DNA from: Micrococcus endophyticus
Lineage (GTDB): Bacteria > Actinomycetota > Actinomycetes > Actinomycetales > Micrococcaceae
NCBI RefSeq assembly: GCF_014205115.1
Contig: NZ_JACHMW010000001.1
Span: forward strand, 434,001 to 498,000
Length of the DNA stretch: 64,000 bases
Reading direction: 5' to 3'
In this document: positions 35,742-45,472 of the stretch, piece after piece
Numbering within the stretch: the stretch's first letter is position 1
How the letters are laid out: the number at the start of each line of letters is the position of its first letter
Position numbers and translations under genes: made by a program
The notes under the pieces: model-generated
Seen by the model: the letters and a program-made list of their open reading frames with translations, nothing else
Databases searched by the model: none
What the model was told of the DNA's origin: nothing

Positions 35742-36579
35742 GGCGGTCCGCGCGGACGTCGCCCTCGCGGCGCGCGGCCTGGCGCGCTCGCGCACCGAGG
35801 CGTCCGCGCTGATCCGCGCCGGCCAGGTGCTCGTCGACGGCCGCCCCGTGCGGCGCGCGTCCGAGCGCGTGGCCCCGACGGCGTCCCTCACCCTGGCCGA
35901 CGACGGGCCCCGCTGGGTCTCCCGCGCCGCCCACAAGCTGGTCAGCGCCCTCGAGGCGTTCCCGGACGTGGCGGTCCGGGGCCGGCGGGCCCTCGACGCG
36001 GGCGCCTCCACCGGCGGCTTCACCCAGGTGCTGCTGGAGGGCGGCGCGGCACGGGTGGCCGCCGTCGACGTGGGCCACGGGCAGCTCGTGGACCTCGTGC
36101 GCACCGATCCCCGGGTCCTCGTGCGGGAGGGCCTGAACGTCCGGGACCTCACCGTCCAGGACGTGGAGGGTGAGGTGGACCTCGTGGTCTCCGACCTCTC
36201 CTTCATCTCCCTGCGCCTGGTGATGGACGCCCTGGCCGGCGTCTGCCGTCCCGGCGCGGACCTGCTGCTCATGGTCAAACCCCAGTTCGAGGTGGGCCGC
36301 GCGGCCCTGCCGCGCACCGGCGTCGTGACCGACCCCGCGGCCCGGCGGGACGTCGTCGCGGCCGTGGCCGCGGCCGCCCTGGACTCCGGGCTGGAGCTGC
36401 GCGGCCTCGCCCGCTCCGGCCTGCCCGGCCAGGACGGCAACGTGGAGTTCTTCCTGCGGCTGCGCCGGCAGGCGGCCGACGCGGCCGGCGCGCCCGGGAC
36501 GGGCCTCGACGACGACGCCCCCGCGGCCGAGGCCGTCGCGGCGGCGTGGACGGCTGCGGCCGAGGTCGACTGGGCCTGA
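35734..36579 (+). CDS. tlyA: TlyA family rRNA 2'-O-methyltransferase / hemolysin-like protein
   Basis: 281 residues. The N-terminal S4 RNA-binding domain (about 5-65, LARSRTEASALIRAGQVLVDGRPV) is followed by a Rossmann SAM-methyltransferase domain: RALDAGASTGGFTQVLLEGGA, DLVVSDLSFISL (catalytic Lys-Asp-Lys region) and LMVKPQFEVG. In mycobacteria TlyA methylates 16S C1409 and 23S C1920, and its loss gives capreomycin resistance. Start GTG 35734 overlaps the HAD stop by 8 bp. Confidence 0.93.
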   Translation: MAEAVRADVALAARGLARSRTEASALIRAGQVLVDGRPVRRASERVAPTASLTLADDGPRWVSRAAHKLVSALEAFPDVAVRGRRALDAGASTGGFTQVLLEGGAARVAAVDVGHGQLVDLVRTDPRVLVREGLNVRDLTVQDVEGEVDLVVSDLSFISLRLVMDALAGVCRPGADLLLMVKPQFEVGRAALPRTGVVTDPAARRDVVAAVAAAALDSGLELRGLARSGLPGQDGNVEFFLRLRRQAADAAGAPGTGLDDDAPAAEAVAAAWTAAAEVDWA

Positions 36580-36672
36580 CGGGACGGCACCGCCGGGCGG
36601 GCCCCGCCCCCGCGGGACGCCGTCGTGCGTCCACGGACGACGCCGGGCCCGTTCGCGCGTCCGGCGTCGTGG

Positions 36673-36678
36673 CTATCC
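36673..36678 (+). promoter_or_regulatory. Putative -10 box for nadK-recN
   Basis: TATCCT lies 39 nt before the nadK ATG in a 138-base gap. Other parts of the gap show nothing notable. Confidence 0.4.
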
Positions 36679-36717
36679 TGGACCGCAGTGCCCGGCACCC
36701 TGCCCGCGGAAGGAACC

Positions 36718-37806
36718 ATGCCCCACAACCCCGGACGTCGCGTCCTCGTCCTCGCCCACACCGGACGCGAGGACGCCATCAGCGCGGCGCTGCAGGCCAC
36801 CCGCATCCTCGAGGAGGAGGGCCTCGTCAGCGTGATGCTGGAGCAGGACGTCGCCGCGATCCGCGAGAACGCGGACGCCCCCGCCGGCTTCGCCCCGCAG
36901 ACCCTCGGCGTGGACTGCGGGCTCGAGGACATCGTCCTGGGGCTGGTCCTCGGCGGCGACGGCTCCGTGCTGCGCGCGGCCGACTTCGTGCGCGGCTACG
37001 ACGTCCCGCTGCTGGCCGTGAACCTCGGCCACGTGGGCTTCCTCGCCGAGTCCGAGCGCACCGACCTGCAGCGCACCGTCCAGGCGATCGCCTCCGAGGC
37101 GTACGTGGTGATCGAGCGCATGGCCCTGGACGTGGTGGTGCGGGTGGAGGACCGCGAGGTGGCCCGCACCTGGGCCCTCAACGAGGCCTCCGTGGAGAAG
37201 TCGAACCGGGAGCGGATGCTCGAGGTCGTCATCTCCGTGGACAACGCGCCGATCTCCTCCTTCGGCTGCGACGGTGTGGTGCTGGCCACCCCCACCGGGT
37301 CCACCGCCTACGCGTTCTCCGGGGGCGGGCCCGTGGTGTGGCCCTCCGTGGAGGCCCTGCTGTGCGTGCCCATCAGCGCGCACGCCCTCTTCACCCGCCC
37401 CCTCGTGGTGGGGCCGCGCTCCACGATCGGCGTCGACGTGCTCACCCGCACCCGGGAGACCGGCGTGCTGTGGTGCGACGGCCGGCGCACCGTGGAGCTG
37501 CCGCCGCAGGCCCGCATCGAGGTGTCCCGCTCCGCGGAGCCCGTGCGCCTCGCCCGCCTGAATCCCACCCCGTTCGCCGAGCGCCTGGTCCGCAAGTTCC
37601 GCCTGCCGACCGACGGCTGGCGGGGCCCGGTCACCGCCCAGGAGCGCGAGGCCGTGCTGCGCGAGGTGGAGACGGTCGAGCCCCGGCACGCCGGGCCGCG
37701 CCCCGACGTCGTGGAGCCGGCCACCATGCCGCTGTCCGTGCTCTCGGCCGCGGACATCCAGCGCTACCGCGACCGCGGTGCCCGCTACCCGGGGGAGGAC
37801 GCATGA
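36718..37806 (+). CDS. nadK: NAD kinase
   Basis: Makes NADP+ from NAD+. 362 residues. The diphosphate-binding GGDGS sits in LVLGGDGSVLRAADF (about residue 80), NLGHVGFLAE follows, and the C-terminal lobe has GVVLATPTGSTAYAFSGGGP. A tail of about 50 residues after the catalytic domain is longer than in E. coli. ATG 36718 has GGAAGGA 3-9 nt upstream. Its stop overlaps recN (ATGA). Confidence 0.95.
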   Translation: MPHNPGRRVLVLAHTGREDAISAALQATRILEEEGLVSVMLEQDVAAIRENADAPAGFAPQTLGVDCGLEDIVLGLVLGGDGSVLRAADFVRGYDVPLLAVNLGHVGFLAESERTDLQRTVQAIASEAYVVIERMALDVVVRVEDREVARTWALNEASVEKSNRERMLEVVISVDNAPISSFGCDGVVLATPTGSTAYAFSGGGPVVWPSVEALLCVPISAHALFTRPLVVGPRSTIGVDVLTRTRETGVLWCDGRRTVELPPQARIEVSRSAEPVRLARLNPTPFAERLVRKFRLPTDGWRGPVTAQEREAVLREVETVEPRHAGPRPDVVEPATMPLSVLSAADIQRYRDRGARYPGEDA

Positions 37807-39545
37807 TCGAGCACCTGAGGATCTCCGGGCTCGGCGTGATCGGCGAGGCCACGGTGGACCTGGACCCCGGGCTCACCGTGGTCACCGGCGAGACCGGCGC
37901 CGGCAAGACGATGGTGGTCACCGCCCTCGGCCTGCTCCTGGGCGCCCGCGCCGACGCCGGGGCGGTCCGCCGCGGCGCGGCCCGCGCCGTCGTGGACGCC
38001 GGCGTCCGCCTGCCCGAGGCGCACGCCGCGCTCGCCCTCGCCGAGGACGCCGGGGCCGTGCTGGACGAGGCGGACGACGGCGTCCGCGAGCTCGTCCTGA
38101 GCCGCAGCGTCACGGCGTCCGGGGAGGGGACCCGCTCGCGCGCCGCCGCCGGCGGGCGGACCGTGCCCGTCGGCCTGCTCGCCGAGATCGGGGCGACCCT
38201 CGTGGCCGTGCACGGCCAGAACGACCAGGTGCGCCTGCAGGGCGCCGAGGCCCAGCGCCGCGCCCTGGACGCCTTCGGCGGCGCCGAGCTCGCCGCGTCG
38301 CTGCGCGCCTACCGCGCGGACCACGCCGCAGTCAGCGCCGCGCGTCGGGAGCGGGACGAGCTGACCGCCCATCGCCAGGAGCGCGCCCGCGAGGCGGAGG
38401 CCCTGCAGCGCTCCCTCGAGGAGATCGACCTCGCCGAGCCACTCGCCGGGGAGGACGCCGAGCTGCGCGAGCTCATCCGCCGGCTGGAGGACGTCGAGGA
38501 GCTGCGGGCCGCCTCCGGCGAGGCGCACGCTCGGCTGGCCGGGGCGGAGATGGACGCCCTGGAGGAGACGCCCGGGGCCGTCAGCCTCGTGGAGGGCGCC
38601 CGGCAGGCCGTGCTGGCCGCGCCCGGGGACGACCCGGCGCTGGCTGCCGCGGCCGAGCGGCTCGCCGAGGCCGCCGTCGTGCTCACAGACATCGCCGCCG
38701 ACCTCGCCCGGTACACCGCCGACCTGGACACCGACGCCGCCTCGGACCTGGACGCGGCCCAGTCCCGCCTGGCCGAGCTGACCCGCCTGCAGCGCCTCTA
38801 CGGCCCGGAGCTGGAGGACGTCATCGGCTGGGCCGAGACCCAGCGTCCCCGCCTGGACGAGCTCCAGGGCGACTCCGGCCGCCTCGAGGAGCTCGAGGGC
38901 GAGCTGGAGCGCCTCGAGTCCGCCCTGCGAGAGCGCGCCGCCGCCCTCACCGCGCTGCGCACCGCCGCCGCCGGCCGGCTCGAGGAGGCCGTCACGCAGG
39001 AGCTGCACGCCCTGTTCATGCCGGACGCCTCCTTCCACGTGGACCTCGCCCCGGTGGGCGGCGACGGGCTCGGCCCCCACGGCGCCGAGGACGTGGCCCT
39101 GGCCCTGCGGCCCCACGCGGGCGTCGAGCCCCGGCCCCTGGGGCGCGGCGCCTCCGGCGGCGAGCTCTCCCGCGTGATGCTCGCCCTCGAGGTCGTCCTG
39201 GCCGCCACGGACCCCGTCCCCACCTTCGTGTTCGACGAGGTGGACGCCGGCGTGGGCGGCGAGGCGGCCGTGCGCATCGGCGCCCGTCTGGCCCGGCTGG
39301 CCCGCCACGTGCAGGTCATCGCCGTCACCCACCTGCCTCAGGTGGCCGCCTACGCGGACCGGCACGTGCGCGTGGAGAAGAACTCCGACCCCGCGGCGGG
39401 CGTGACCACCTCGGACGTCGTCACGCTCTCGGCGGAGGAGCGCGTCGAGGAGCTGGCCCGCATGCTCGCCGGCCACGGCGACTCCGCGGCCGCCCGCGAG
39501 CACGCCCGCGAGCTGCTCGAGGCCTCCGCGCGCGAGCGCGGCTGA
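37803..39545 (+). CDS. recN: DNA repair protein RecN
   Basis: An SMC-like ATPase that organises broken DNA ends for recombination. 580 residues. Walker A is VTGETGAGKTMVVTALGLLLG (about 30-50). A central Ala/Glu/Arg/Leu coiled coil (about 165-365) separates the halves. The C-terminal signature ASGGELSRVMLALEVVLA is followed by Walker B FVFDEVDAGVGG and the H-loop VTHLPQVAAYAD. It is coupled to nadK, the usual actinobacterial pairing. Confidence 0.96.
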   Translation: MIEHLRISGLGVIGEATVDLDPGLTVVTGETGAGKTMVVTALGLLLGARADAGAVRRGAARAVVDAGVRLPEAHAALALAEDAGAVLDEADDGVRELVLSRSVTASGEGTRSRAAAGGRTVPVGLLAEIGATLVAVHGQNDQVRLQGAEAQRRALDAFGGAELAASLRAYRADHAAVSAARRERDELTAHRQERAREAEALQRSLEEIDLAEPLAGEDAELRELIRRLEDVEELRAASGEAHARLAGAEMDALEETPGAVSLVEGARQAVLAAPGDDPALAAAAERLAEAAVVLTDIAADLARYTADLDTDAASDLDAAQSRLAELTRLQRLYGPELEDVIGWAETQRPRLDELQGDSGRLEELEGELERLESALRERAAALTALRTAAAGRLEEAVTQELHALFMPDASFHVDLAPVGGDGLGPHGAEDVALALRPHAGVEPRPLGRGASGGELSRVMLALEVVLAATDPVPTFVFDEVDAGVGGEAAVRIGARLARLARHVQVIAVTHLPQVAAYADRHVRVEKNSDPAAGVTTSDVVTLSAEERVEELARMLAGHGDSAAAREHARELLEASARERG

Positions 39546-39658
39546 GCCGCCACCGGGCGGGCGGCGCCGCGGGCGCGACGGGCGGGCGGCGGCCTGGCCC
39601 TGCACCGGCCCCGCCCCTCCCTCCTGCCGCGCGCTCCGGCCCATGAGAGGATCGCCCC

Positions 39659-40366
39659 ATGCCTGAGATCTCCGCCTGCGCGGGTCGCTCGCCCCTGCGC
39701 GACCTGCACGTCCCCCGGCCGGTGAAGAAGTCGAAGACCGTCTACGAGGGCCGGGTCTGGGACATCGCCCGCGAGTCCTTCCGGATGGACCCCGAGCACA
39801 AGGGGCAGGACCCCCTCACGCGCGAGCTGATGGTGCACCCCGGCGCCGTGGCCGTCCTGGCCGTGCGCACCCAGCTGAGCACCGTGGGCCCGCGCGAGCA
39901 GGTGGCCCTCGTCCGCCAGTACCGCCACCCGGTGGGCATGGAGCTGTGGGAGGTCCCCGCCGGCCTGCGGGACGTGGACGGGGAGGACCTGCACCAGGTG
40001 GCCGTGCGCGAGCTCGCCGAGGAGGCCGACCTGCGCGCCCGCGAGTGGCACACCCTCGTGGACTACTACACGAGCCCCGGCGGCTCCACCGAGGCCATCC
40101 GCGTGTTCCTCGCCCGGCAGGTCGAGGAGATCCCCGAGGCGGAGCGGCACGCGCGCACGGACGAGGAGGCCGCCATGCCCCTGGCCTGGGTGGGCCTGGA
40201 CGAGGTGACCGACGCCGTCCTGGACGGGCGCGTGCACAACCCCTCCACGGTCGTGGCGATCCTCGCCCTGGGCGCCCACCGCGCCCAGGGGTGGCGGCGC
40301 CTGCGCCCCGTGGACGCCCCCTTCGTCCCGGACCGCCACGGCCCCGGAGCGGACTGGCCCGCGTGA
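39659..40366 (+). CDS. NUDIX hydrolase (ADP-ribose pyrophosphatase-like)
   Basis: 235 residues. [14 protein letters not shown] followed by [15 protein letters not shown] is the Nudix box, with the REUxEE core intact but Asp in place of the usual final Gly. [18 protein letters not shown] downstream is typical of ADP-ribose pyrophosphatases that hydrolyse ADP-ribose to AMP and ribose-5-phosphate. The substrate is inferred. It overlaps xerD by 4 bp, matching the NUDIX-xerD pair near pyrG in mycobacteria. Confidence 0.9.
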   Translation: MPEISACAGRSPLRDLHVPRPVKKSKTVYEGRVWDIARESFRMDPEHKGQDPLTRELMVHPGAVAVLAVRTQLSTVGPREQVALVRQYRHPVGMELWEVPAGLRDVDGEDLHQVAVRELAEEADLRAREWHTLVDYYTSPGGSTEAIRVFLARQVEEIPEAERHARTDEEAAMPLAWVGLDEVTDAVLDGRVHNPSTVVAILALGAHRAQGWRRLRPVDAPFVPDRHGPGADWPA

Positions 40367-41355
40367 GCGCCGACCCGGCACCCCGGGGGAGCCGTGGGGG
40401 CCGGGGCGCGGAGTCCGCCCTCGCGGCCCCGTTCCGCCGCCACCTGGAGCATCTGGCCGTCGAGCGGGGCCTCGCCGCGAACACGCTGGCCGCCTACCGC
40501 CGCGACCTTGAGCGCTACCGCCGCTGGCTCGAGGCCCAGGGGGTGCGCGCCCCCGCCGACGTCGACCCCGGCCACGTCTCGGGCTTCCTGCGGGCGCTGG
40601 GCACCGGCGAGGACGGCGGGCGGCCCCTCGCGGTCCGCTCGGCGGCCCGCGTGCTCGCGGCCGTGCGCGGCCTGCACCGGTTCTGGGCCCTCGAGGGCCT
40701 CACGCCCGCCGACCCCGCCCGCGACGTCCACCCGCCGAAGCCGGGCGCTCGCCTGCCGAAGGCGCTCCCCGTGGAGCAGGTGACGGCGCTGCTGGAGGCC
40801 GTGCCCGTCGACACCCCCGCCGGACTGCGGGACCGCGCGCTGCTCGAGTTCCTCTACGGCACCGGCGCCCGCATCTCCGAGGTGGTCGGCCTCGACGTCG
40901 ACGACGTGGTGGGGCTCGCGCAGACCGGGGACGACGGCGGCCAGCCCGTGGTCCGCCTGTTCGGCAAGGGGTCCAAGGAGCGCGTGGTGCCGATCGGCTC
41001 CTACGCGGCCGCCGCGCTCGACGCATGGCTGGTGCGGGGACGGCCCACGATCATGACGGGAGTCACACGCTCCACGCCCGCCCTGTTCGTCAACGCCCGC
41101 GGGGGCCGGCTCTCCCGGCAGTCCGCGTGGGCCGTGCTGAAGCGGGCGGCCGAGCGCGCCGGCCTCGAGGCGGACGTCTCGCCCCACACCCTGCGCCACT
41201 GCTTCGCCACGCACCTGCTGGCCGGCGGCGCGGACGTCCGCGTGGTCCAGGAGCTGCTCGGGCACGCGTCCGTGACCACCACGCAGGTGTACACCCTCGT
41301 CACCGTGGACTCCCTGCGCGAGGTCTACGCCGCCGCGCATCCGCGCGCGCGCTGA
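40363..41355 (+). CDS. xerD: Tyrosine recombinase XerD
   Basis: Resolves chromosome dimers at dif with XerC. 330 residues. The N-terminal SAM-like core-binding domain (about 20-115) has [23 protein letters not shown]. The catalytic residues are Arg170 in GTGARISE, Lys202 in GKGSKER, His275/Arg278 in [14 protein letters not shown], His301 in [11 protein letters not shown], and Tyr310. GTG 40363 overlaps the NUDIX stop. The conserved neighbourhood supports XerD rather than a phage integrase. Confidence 0.93.
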   Translation: MSADPAPRGSRGGRGAESALAAPFRRHLEHLAVERGLAANTLAAYRRDLERYRRWLEAQGVRAPADVDPGHVSGFLRALGTGEDGGRPLAVRSAARVLAAVRGLHRFWALEGLTPADPARDVHPPKPGARLPKALPVEQVTALLEAVPVDTPAGLRDRALLEFLYGTGARISEVVGLDVDDVVGLAQTGDDGGQPVVRLFGKGSKERVVPIGSYAAAALDAWLVRGRPTIMTGVTRSTPALFVNARGGRLSRQSAWAVLKRAAERAGLEADVSPHTLRHCFATHLLAGGADVRVVQELLGHASVTTTQVYTLVTVDSLREVYAAAHPRAR

Positions 41356-41368
41356 GCCCCGCACCTGA

Positions 41369-41374
41369 TACGCT
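41369..41374 (+). promoter_or_regulatory. Extended -10 box of pyrG (leaderless arrangement)
   Basis: TG-A-TACGCT fits an extended -10 (TGnTANNNT) and ends 8 nt before GTG 41383. There is no ribosome-binding sequence between. Confidence 0.5.
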
Positions 41375-41382
41375 CGAGATCC

Positions 41383-43074
41383 GTGGTGAAACGAACTTCT
41401 CGTACTCAGACGTCCACGCGCGTCACCCGTCACGTGTTCGTGACCGGCGGTGTCGCCTCCTCCCTCGGCAAGGGGCTCACGGCCTCCTCGCTCGGCCACC
41501 TGCTCAAGGCGCGCGGGCTCAGGGTGGTGATGCAGAAGCTCGACCCCTACCTCAACGTGGACCCGGGCACCATGAACCCGTTCCAGCACGGCGAGGTGTT
41601 CGTTACCGAGGACGGCGCCGAGACGGACCTGGACATCGGCCACTACGAGCGCTTCCTCGACGAGGACCTCGACGGCCTGGACAACGTGACCACCGGCCAG
41701 GTGTACTCCACCGTGATCGCCCGCGAGCGCCGCGGCGAGTACCTCGGGGACACCGTCCAGGTCATCCCGCACATCACCGACGAGATCTGCCGCCGGATGC
41801 GCCTGCCCGCGGAGCCCCGCGGCGACCGCCCCGCCCCGGACGTGATCATCACGGAGATCGGCGGCACCGTCGGCGACATCGAGTCGCAGCCCTTCCTCGA
41901 GGCCGCCCGCCAGGTCCGCCAGGACGTCGGCCGCGACGACGTCTTCTTCCTGCACGTCTCCCTCGTGCCGTACATCGGCCCCTCGCAGGAGCTCAAGACC
42001 AAGCCCACCCAGCACTCCGTGGCCGCCCTGCGCTCGATCGGCATCCAGCCGGACGCGATCGTGCTGCGCTCGGACCGCGCCGTCCCCGACGACGTCCGCG
42101 GCAAGATCGCCCGCATGTGCGACGTCCCGCAGGACGCCGTCGTCAACTGCGCCGACGCCCCCTCCATCTACGACATCCCCCGCGTCATCCACGACCAGGG
42201 CCTCGACGCCCACGTGGTGCAGTCCCTGGACCTGAAGTTCAAGGACGTGGACTGGACCGCGTGGGACGCCCTCATGGACGCCGTGCACCACCCGGAGCAC
42301 GAGCTGACGGTGGCGCTCGTGGGCAAGTACGTGGACCTGCCAGACGCCTACCTGTCCGTCACCGAGGCGCTGCGCGCCGGCGGCTTCGCCCACCGGGCCA
42401 AGGTGGGCATCCGCTGGGTGGCCGCGGACGAGTGCGCCACCCCCGAGGGCGCGGCGGCGGCGCTCGCGGACGTCGACGCCGTGTGCGTGCCCGGCGGCTT
42501 CGGCGTGCGCGGGCTCGAGGGCAAGCTCGGGGCGCTGCGGCACGCCCGCGAGCAGCGGATCCCGACGCTGGGTCTGTGCCTGGGCCTGCAGTCCATGGTC
42601 ATCGAGTACGCCCGCAACGTCCTCGGCCTGGAGGACGCGGACTCCACCGAGTTCGACCCGGAGACCGCCTCGCCCGTGATCGCCACCATGGCCGAGCAGG
42701 AGCAGATCGTGGCCGGCGAGGGGGACCTCGGCGGCACCATGCGCCTGGGCGCCTTCCCCGCGACCCTGCGCCCGGGCTCCGTGGTGGCCGAGGCGTACGG
42801 CACCACCGAGGTGACCGAGCGCCACCGCCACCGCTACGAGGTGAACAACGCCTACCGCGACCGCCTCGAGGAGGCCGGCCTCGCGATCTGCGGCACCTCC
42901 CCGGACGGCGCCCTCGTGGAGTTCGTGGAGCTGCCCCGGGACGTGCACCCGTACTACGTGTCCACGCAGGCCCACCCGGAGTTCTCCTCCCGGCCGACCC
43001 GCCCGCACCCGCTGTTCGCCGGCCTCGTCGCCGCCGGCCTGGCCCGCCGCGCCGACGCGGCGGCCCGACGCTGA
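41383..43074 (+). CDS. pyrG: CTP synthase
   Basis: Amidates UTP to CTP with glutamine as ammonia donor. 563 residues. The synthetase domain starts with [22 protein letters not shown] (about 18-38). The C-terminal class I glutamine amidotransferase domain has the nucleophile in [15 protein letters not shown] and a catalytic His-Pro-Glu in THPEFSSRP-type [13 protein letters not shown] 41383 or the adjacent GTG 41386 may initiate. In mycobacteria pyrG precedes NUDIX and xerD; here it follows them. Confidence 0.96.
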   Translation: MVKRTSRTQTSTRVTRHVFVTGGVASSLGKGLTASSLGHLLKARGLRVVMQKLDPYLNVDPGTMNPFQHGEVFVTEDGAETDLDIGHYERFLDEDLDGLDNVTTGQVYSTVIARERRGEYLGDTVQVIPHITDEICRRMRLPAEPRGDRPAPDVIITEIGGTVGDIESQPFLEAARQVRQDVGRDDVFFLHVSLVPYIGPSQELKTKPTQHSVAALRSIGIQPDAIVLRSDRAVPDDVRGKIARMCDVPQDAVVNCADAPSIYDIPRVIHDQGLDAHVVQSLDLKFKDVDWTAWDALMDAVHHPEHELTVALVGKYVDLPDAYLSVTEALRAGGFAHRAKVGIRWVAADECATPEGAAAALADVDAVCVPGGFGVRGLEGKLGALRHAREQRIPTLGLCLGLQSMVIEYARNVLGLEDADSTEFDPETASPVIATMAEQEQIVAGEGDLGGTMRLGAFPATLRPGSVVAEAYGTTEVTERHRHRYEVNNAYRDRLEEAGLAICGTSPDGALVEFVELPRDVHPYYVSTQAHPEFSSRPTRPHPLFAGLVAAGLARRADAAARR

Positions 43075-43097
43075 GGGGCTGCCGACCGGCCCGACAC

Positions 43098-43150
43098 AGT
43101 GGTCACGACACGCCGTCGCCGCACCCGGCACGCGGCGTGTCGTGACCACT
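43098..43150. terminator. Long inverted repeat after pyrG
   Basis: A perfect 18-bp stem, AGTGGTCACGACACGCCG / CGGCGTGTCGTGACCACT, with a 17-nt loop, 23 bases past pyrG. It probably terminates in both directions between the convergent genes. Confidence 0.75.
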
Positions 43151-43176
43151 CTGCGAGGGCGTCGCACCGATGACGA

Positions 43177-43224
43177 CACGACGACGGCGGGCCGCCCCAC
43201 CCGGGGCGACCCGCCGTCGTCGTG
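43177..43224. terminator. Second long inverted repeat between pyrG and prpC
   Basis: A perfect 15-bp stem, CACGACGACGGCGGG / CCCGCCGTCGTCGTG, with a smaller GCCCC/GGGGC stem in the loop. Confidence 0.7.
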
Positions 43225-43258
43225 CGCGCGGGGTGCGGGCACCGCACCGCGAGCGAAT

Positions 43259-43309
43259 GGGGCGACTTGCCGGAGGTGATCTGCGTCTACACCTCCGACA
43301 CGTCGCCCC
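43259..43309. repeat. Third, two-stem inverted repeat next to the prpC stop
   Basis: Outer arms GGGGCGAC (43259-43266) / GTCGCCCC (43302-43309) and inner arms GGAGGTG (43272-43278) / CACCTCC (43290-43296), joined by internal loops. It lies 18 bases from the prpC stop on the minus strand and could be that operon's terminator. Confidence 0.6.
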
Positions 43310-43327
43310 GACCGCCCCTCACGAGGC

Positions 43328-44473
43328 TCAGCCCGCCGGCAGCTCCCGCTGCTCGGGGCCGTCGTAGGCCGAGAGCGGGCGGATCAGCGCGTTCGCGGCG
43401 CGCTGCTCCATGATGTGGGCGGTCCAGCCCGTGATGCGCGAGGCGATGAACAGCGGGGTGAACATCTCCGTGTCGAAGCCCATCAGGTGATAGGTCGGGC
43501 CGGCCGGGTAGTCGAGGTTCGGCTTGATCTGCTTGGCCTCGTCCATCGCGGACTGCAGGCCGTCGTACAGCCCGAGCATCTCCTCGCGGCCGTAGTGCTC
43601 GATCATGCGGTCCAGCGCAGCCTTCATGGTGGGCACGCGGGAGTCGCCGTTCTTGTACACGCGGTGGCCGAAGCCCATGACCTTCTTCTTCTGGGCCAGG
43701 GCGTCCTCCATCCACGCCTTCGCACGGGCGGCGGCGTCCTCGCGGGACTCCTCCTTGCGGATGCCGATCTCGTCGAAGGTGTGCATGACCGCCTCGTTGG
43801 CGCCGCCGTGCAGCGGGCCCTTGAGGGCGCCGATGGCGCCGGTCACGGCCGAGTGAAGGTCGGAGAGCGTGGAGGTGATCACGCGCGCCGTGAAGGTGGA
43901 CGCGTTGAAGGAGTGCTCGGCGTAGAGCACCATCGAGACGCGGAACGCGTCCACGACCTCGGGGGCGGCCTCCTCGCCGAACGTCATCCACAGGAAGTTC
44001 TGCGAGTAGTCCAGGTCCTCGCGCGGCTCCACGACGTCCTGGCCGCGGCGGCGGCGCTGGTCGTAGGCGACGGCGGCCGGGAACGCCGCGAAGAGGGCCT
44101 TGGCCTTCTCGAGCTCGGCCTCGGGGGAGGAGTCCTCCGCCTTCGGGTGGTTGGCGCCCAGCACGGACACGGCGGTGCGGCCGACGTCCATCGGGTGGCA
44201 GTCGGTGGGCAGCAGGTCGATGGCCTGCTTCACTTTCGGGTCGAGGGCGCGGTGAGCGCGCTCGAAGCGCTGGAAGTCGGCCAGCTCCTCGTCGGTGGGC
44301 AGCTCGCCGTTCCACAGCAGCAGCGCGACGGACTCGAACGGCAGCCTCGCCGCGAGGTCCTGCACGGGGTAGCCGCGGTAGAGCAGGGAGTTGGTGTCCG
44401 GGTTGACCTTGGAGATCGCCGTGGTGTCCACGACGACGCCGGCCAGGCCCTTCTTGATCTCGGTCTCGGTCAT
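43328..44473 (-). CDS. prpC: 2-methylcitrate synthase (citrate synthase family)
   Basis: Condenses propionyl-CoA with oxaloacetate. 381 residues. The citrate synthase signature GFGHRVYKNGDSRVPTMK, the active-site histidine region LKGPLHGGANEAVMHTF and the C-terminal ASRITGWTAHIMEQ are present. Length and position behind prpD and prpB point to methylcitrate rather than citrate synthesis, although such enzymes often do both. It is separated from prpB by 60 nt containing a hairpin. Confidence 0.92.
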   Translation of the reverse strand: MTETEIKKGLAGVVVDTTAISKVNPDTNSLLYRGYPVQDLAARLPFESVALLLWNGELPTDEELADFQRFERAHRALDPKVKQAIDLLPTDCHPMDVGRTAVSVLGANHPKAEDSSPEAELEKAKALFAAFPAAVAYDQRRRRGQDVVEPREDLDYSQNFLWMTFGEEAAPEVVDAFRVSMVLYAEHSFNASTFTARVITSTLSDLHSAVTGAIGALKGPLHGGANEAVMHTFDEIGIRKEESREDAAARAKAWMEDALAQKKKVMGFGHRVYKNGDSRVPTMKAALDRMIEHYGREEMLGLYDGLQSAMDEAKQIKPNLDYPAGPTYHLMGFDTEMFTPLFIASRITGWTAHIMEQRAANALIRPLSAYDGPEQRELPAG

Positions 44474-44494
44474 GGTGTCCCTCCTGAAGGGGAG

Positions 44495-44522
44495 GCGGCC
44501 CGCCCGCGCACGGGCGGGCCGC
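44495..44522 (-). terminator. Hairpin between prpB and prpC
   Basis: A 12-bp perfect stem (GCGGCCCGCCCG / CGGGCGGGCCGC) with a 4-nt loop. Inside an operon it may reduce or stabilise distal prpC mRNA rather than end all transcription. Confidence 0.6.
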
Positions 44523-44533
44523 GGTGACGGGTG

Positions 44534-45472
44534 TCAGAGGTTGGCGTTGTTCTCGTCGATGTCCAGCGTGGGGACGTCGAAGTTGAAGATGCCGGTGTCG
44601 AACGCGTTGTAGCCCTCATAGTCCACGAGTTCGTACAGGCGCGCACGGGTGAGCATCTCGTCCACCTGCGAGGCCTGGGTGCCTTCGTCCTTGATGGCGT
44701 CGAGCACCCGCTCGGCGGCGCCCATCGCGGAGCGCAGCAGGGTGACCGGGTAGATCACCATGGCCACGCCGGCGTCGGCCAGCTGCTGCCGGGTGAACAG
44801 CTCGGACTTGCCGAACTCGGTCATGTTCGCCAGCACGGGCACGCCCAGGGGCGCCAACTCCCGGCACACGGTCTCGAACTCGCCGATGTCCTTGAGGGCC
44901 TCGGGGAAGATCGCGTCCGCCCCGGCCTCCACGAGCGCCTTCATGCGGGCGATCGCGGCGTCCAGGCCCTCCACGGCGCGCAGGTCGGTGCGCGCCATGA
45001 TCAGGAAGTTCGGGTCGCGGCGGGCGTCCACGGCGGCGGCGATGCGCTTGACCGCCGTGTCCAGGTCCACCATGTTCTTGCCGTCCAGGTGGCCGCAGCG
45101 CTTCGGGTTGAACTGGTCCTCGATGTGACAGCCGGCCAGGCCGGCGTTCTCGAACTCCTGCACGGTGCGGGCCACGTTCATCGGCTCGCCGAAGCCCGTG
45201 TCCGCGTCGATCAGGCAGGGCAGGTCCGTGAGCCGGGCGATCTGCCCGCCGCGCAGCGCGACCTCGGTGAGCGTGGTCAGCCCGACGTCGGGCAGGCCCA
45301 GCTCGTTGGCGAGGACGCCGCCGGAGATGTAGACGCCCGGGAAGCCCTTCTCCTGGATGAGCTTCGCGGTCAGCGGGGTGAAGGCGCCGGGGAACTGCTG
45401 GGCGCCGCCCTCGGCGAGCGCAGCGCGCAGGTCCACGCGCTTCTGCTCGGCGGTCTTGGTGGAGTACAGCAT
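44534..45472 (-). CDS. prpB: Methylisocitrate lyase
   Basis: Splits 2-methylisocitrate to pyruvate and succinate, the last step of the methylcitrate cycle. 312 residues of the ICL/PEP-mutase barrel. The catalytic-cysteine loop is FNPKRCGHLDGK. DADTGFGEPMNVARTV binds Mg, and GCHIEDQ and FPEALKD are diagnostic. ATG 45472 shares its A with the prpD stop (TGATG), so translation is coupled. Confidence 0.95.
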   Translation of the reverse strand: MLYSTKTAEQKRVDLRAALAEGGAQQFPGAFTPLTAKLIQEKGFPGVYISGGVLANELGLPDVGLTTLTEVALRGGQIARLTDLPCLIDADTGFGEPMNVARTVQEFENAGLAGCHIEDQFNPKRCGHLDGKNMVDLDTAVKRIAAAVDARRDPNFLIMARTDLRAVEGLDAAIARMKALVEAGADAIFPEALKDIGEFETVCRELAPLGVPVLANMTEFGKSELFTRQQLADAGVAMVIYPVTLLRSAMGAAERVLDAIKDEGTQASQVDEMLTRARLYELVDYEGYNAFDTGIFNFDVPTLDIDENNANL

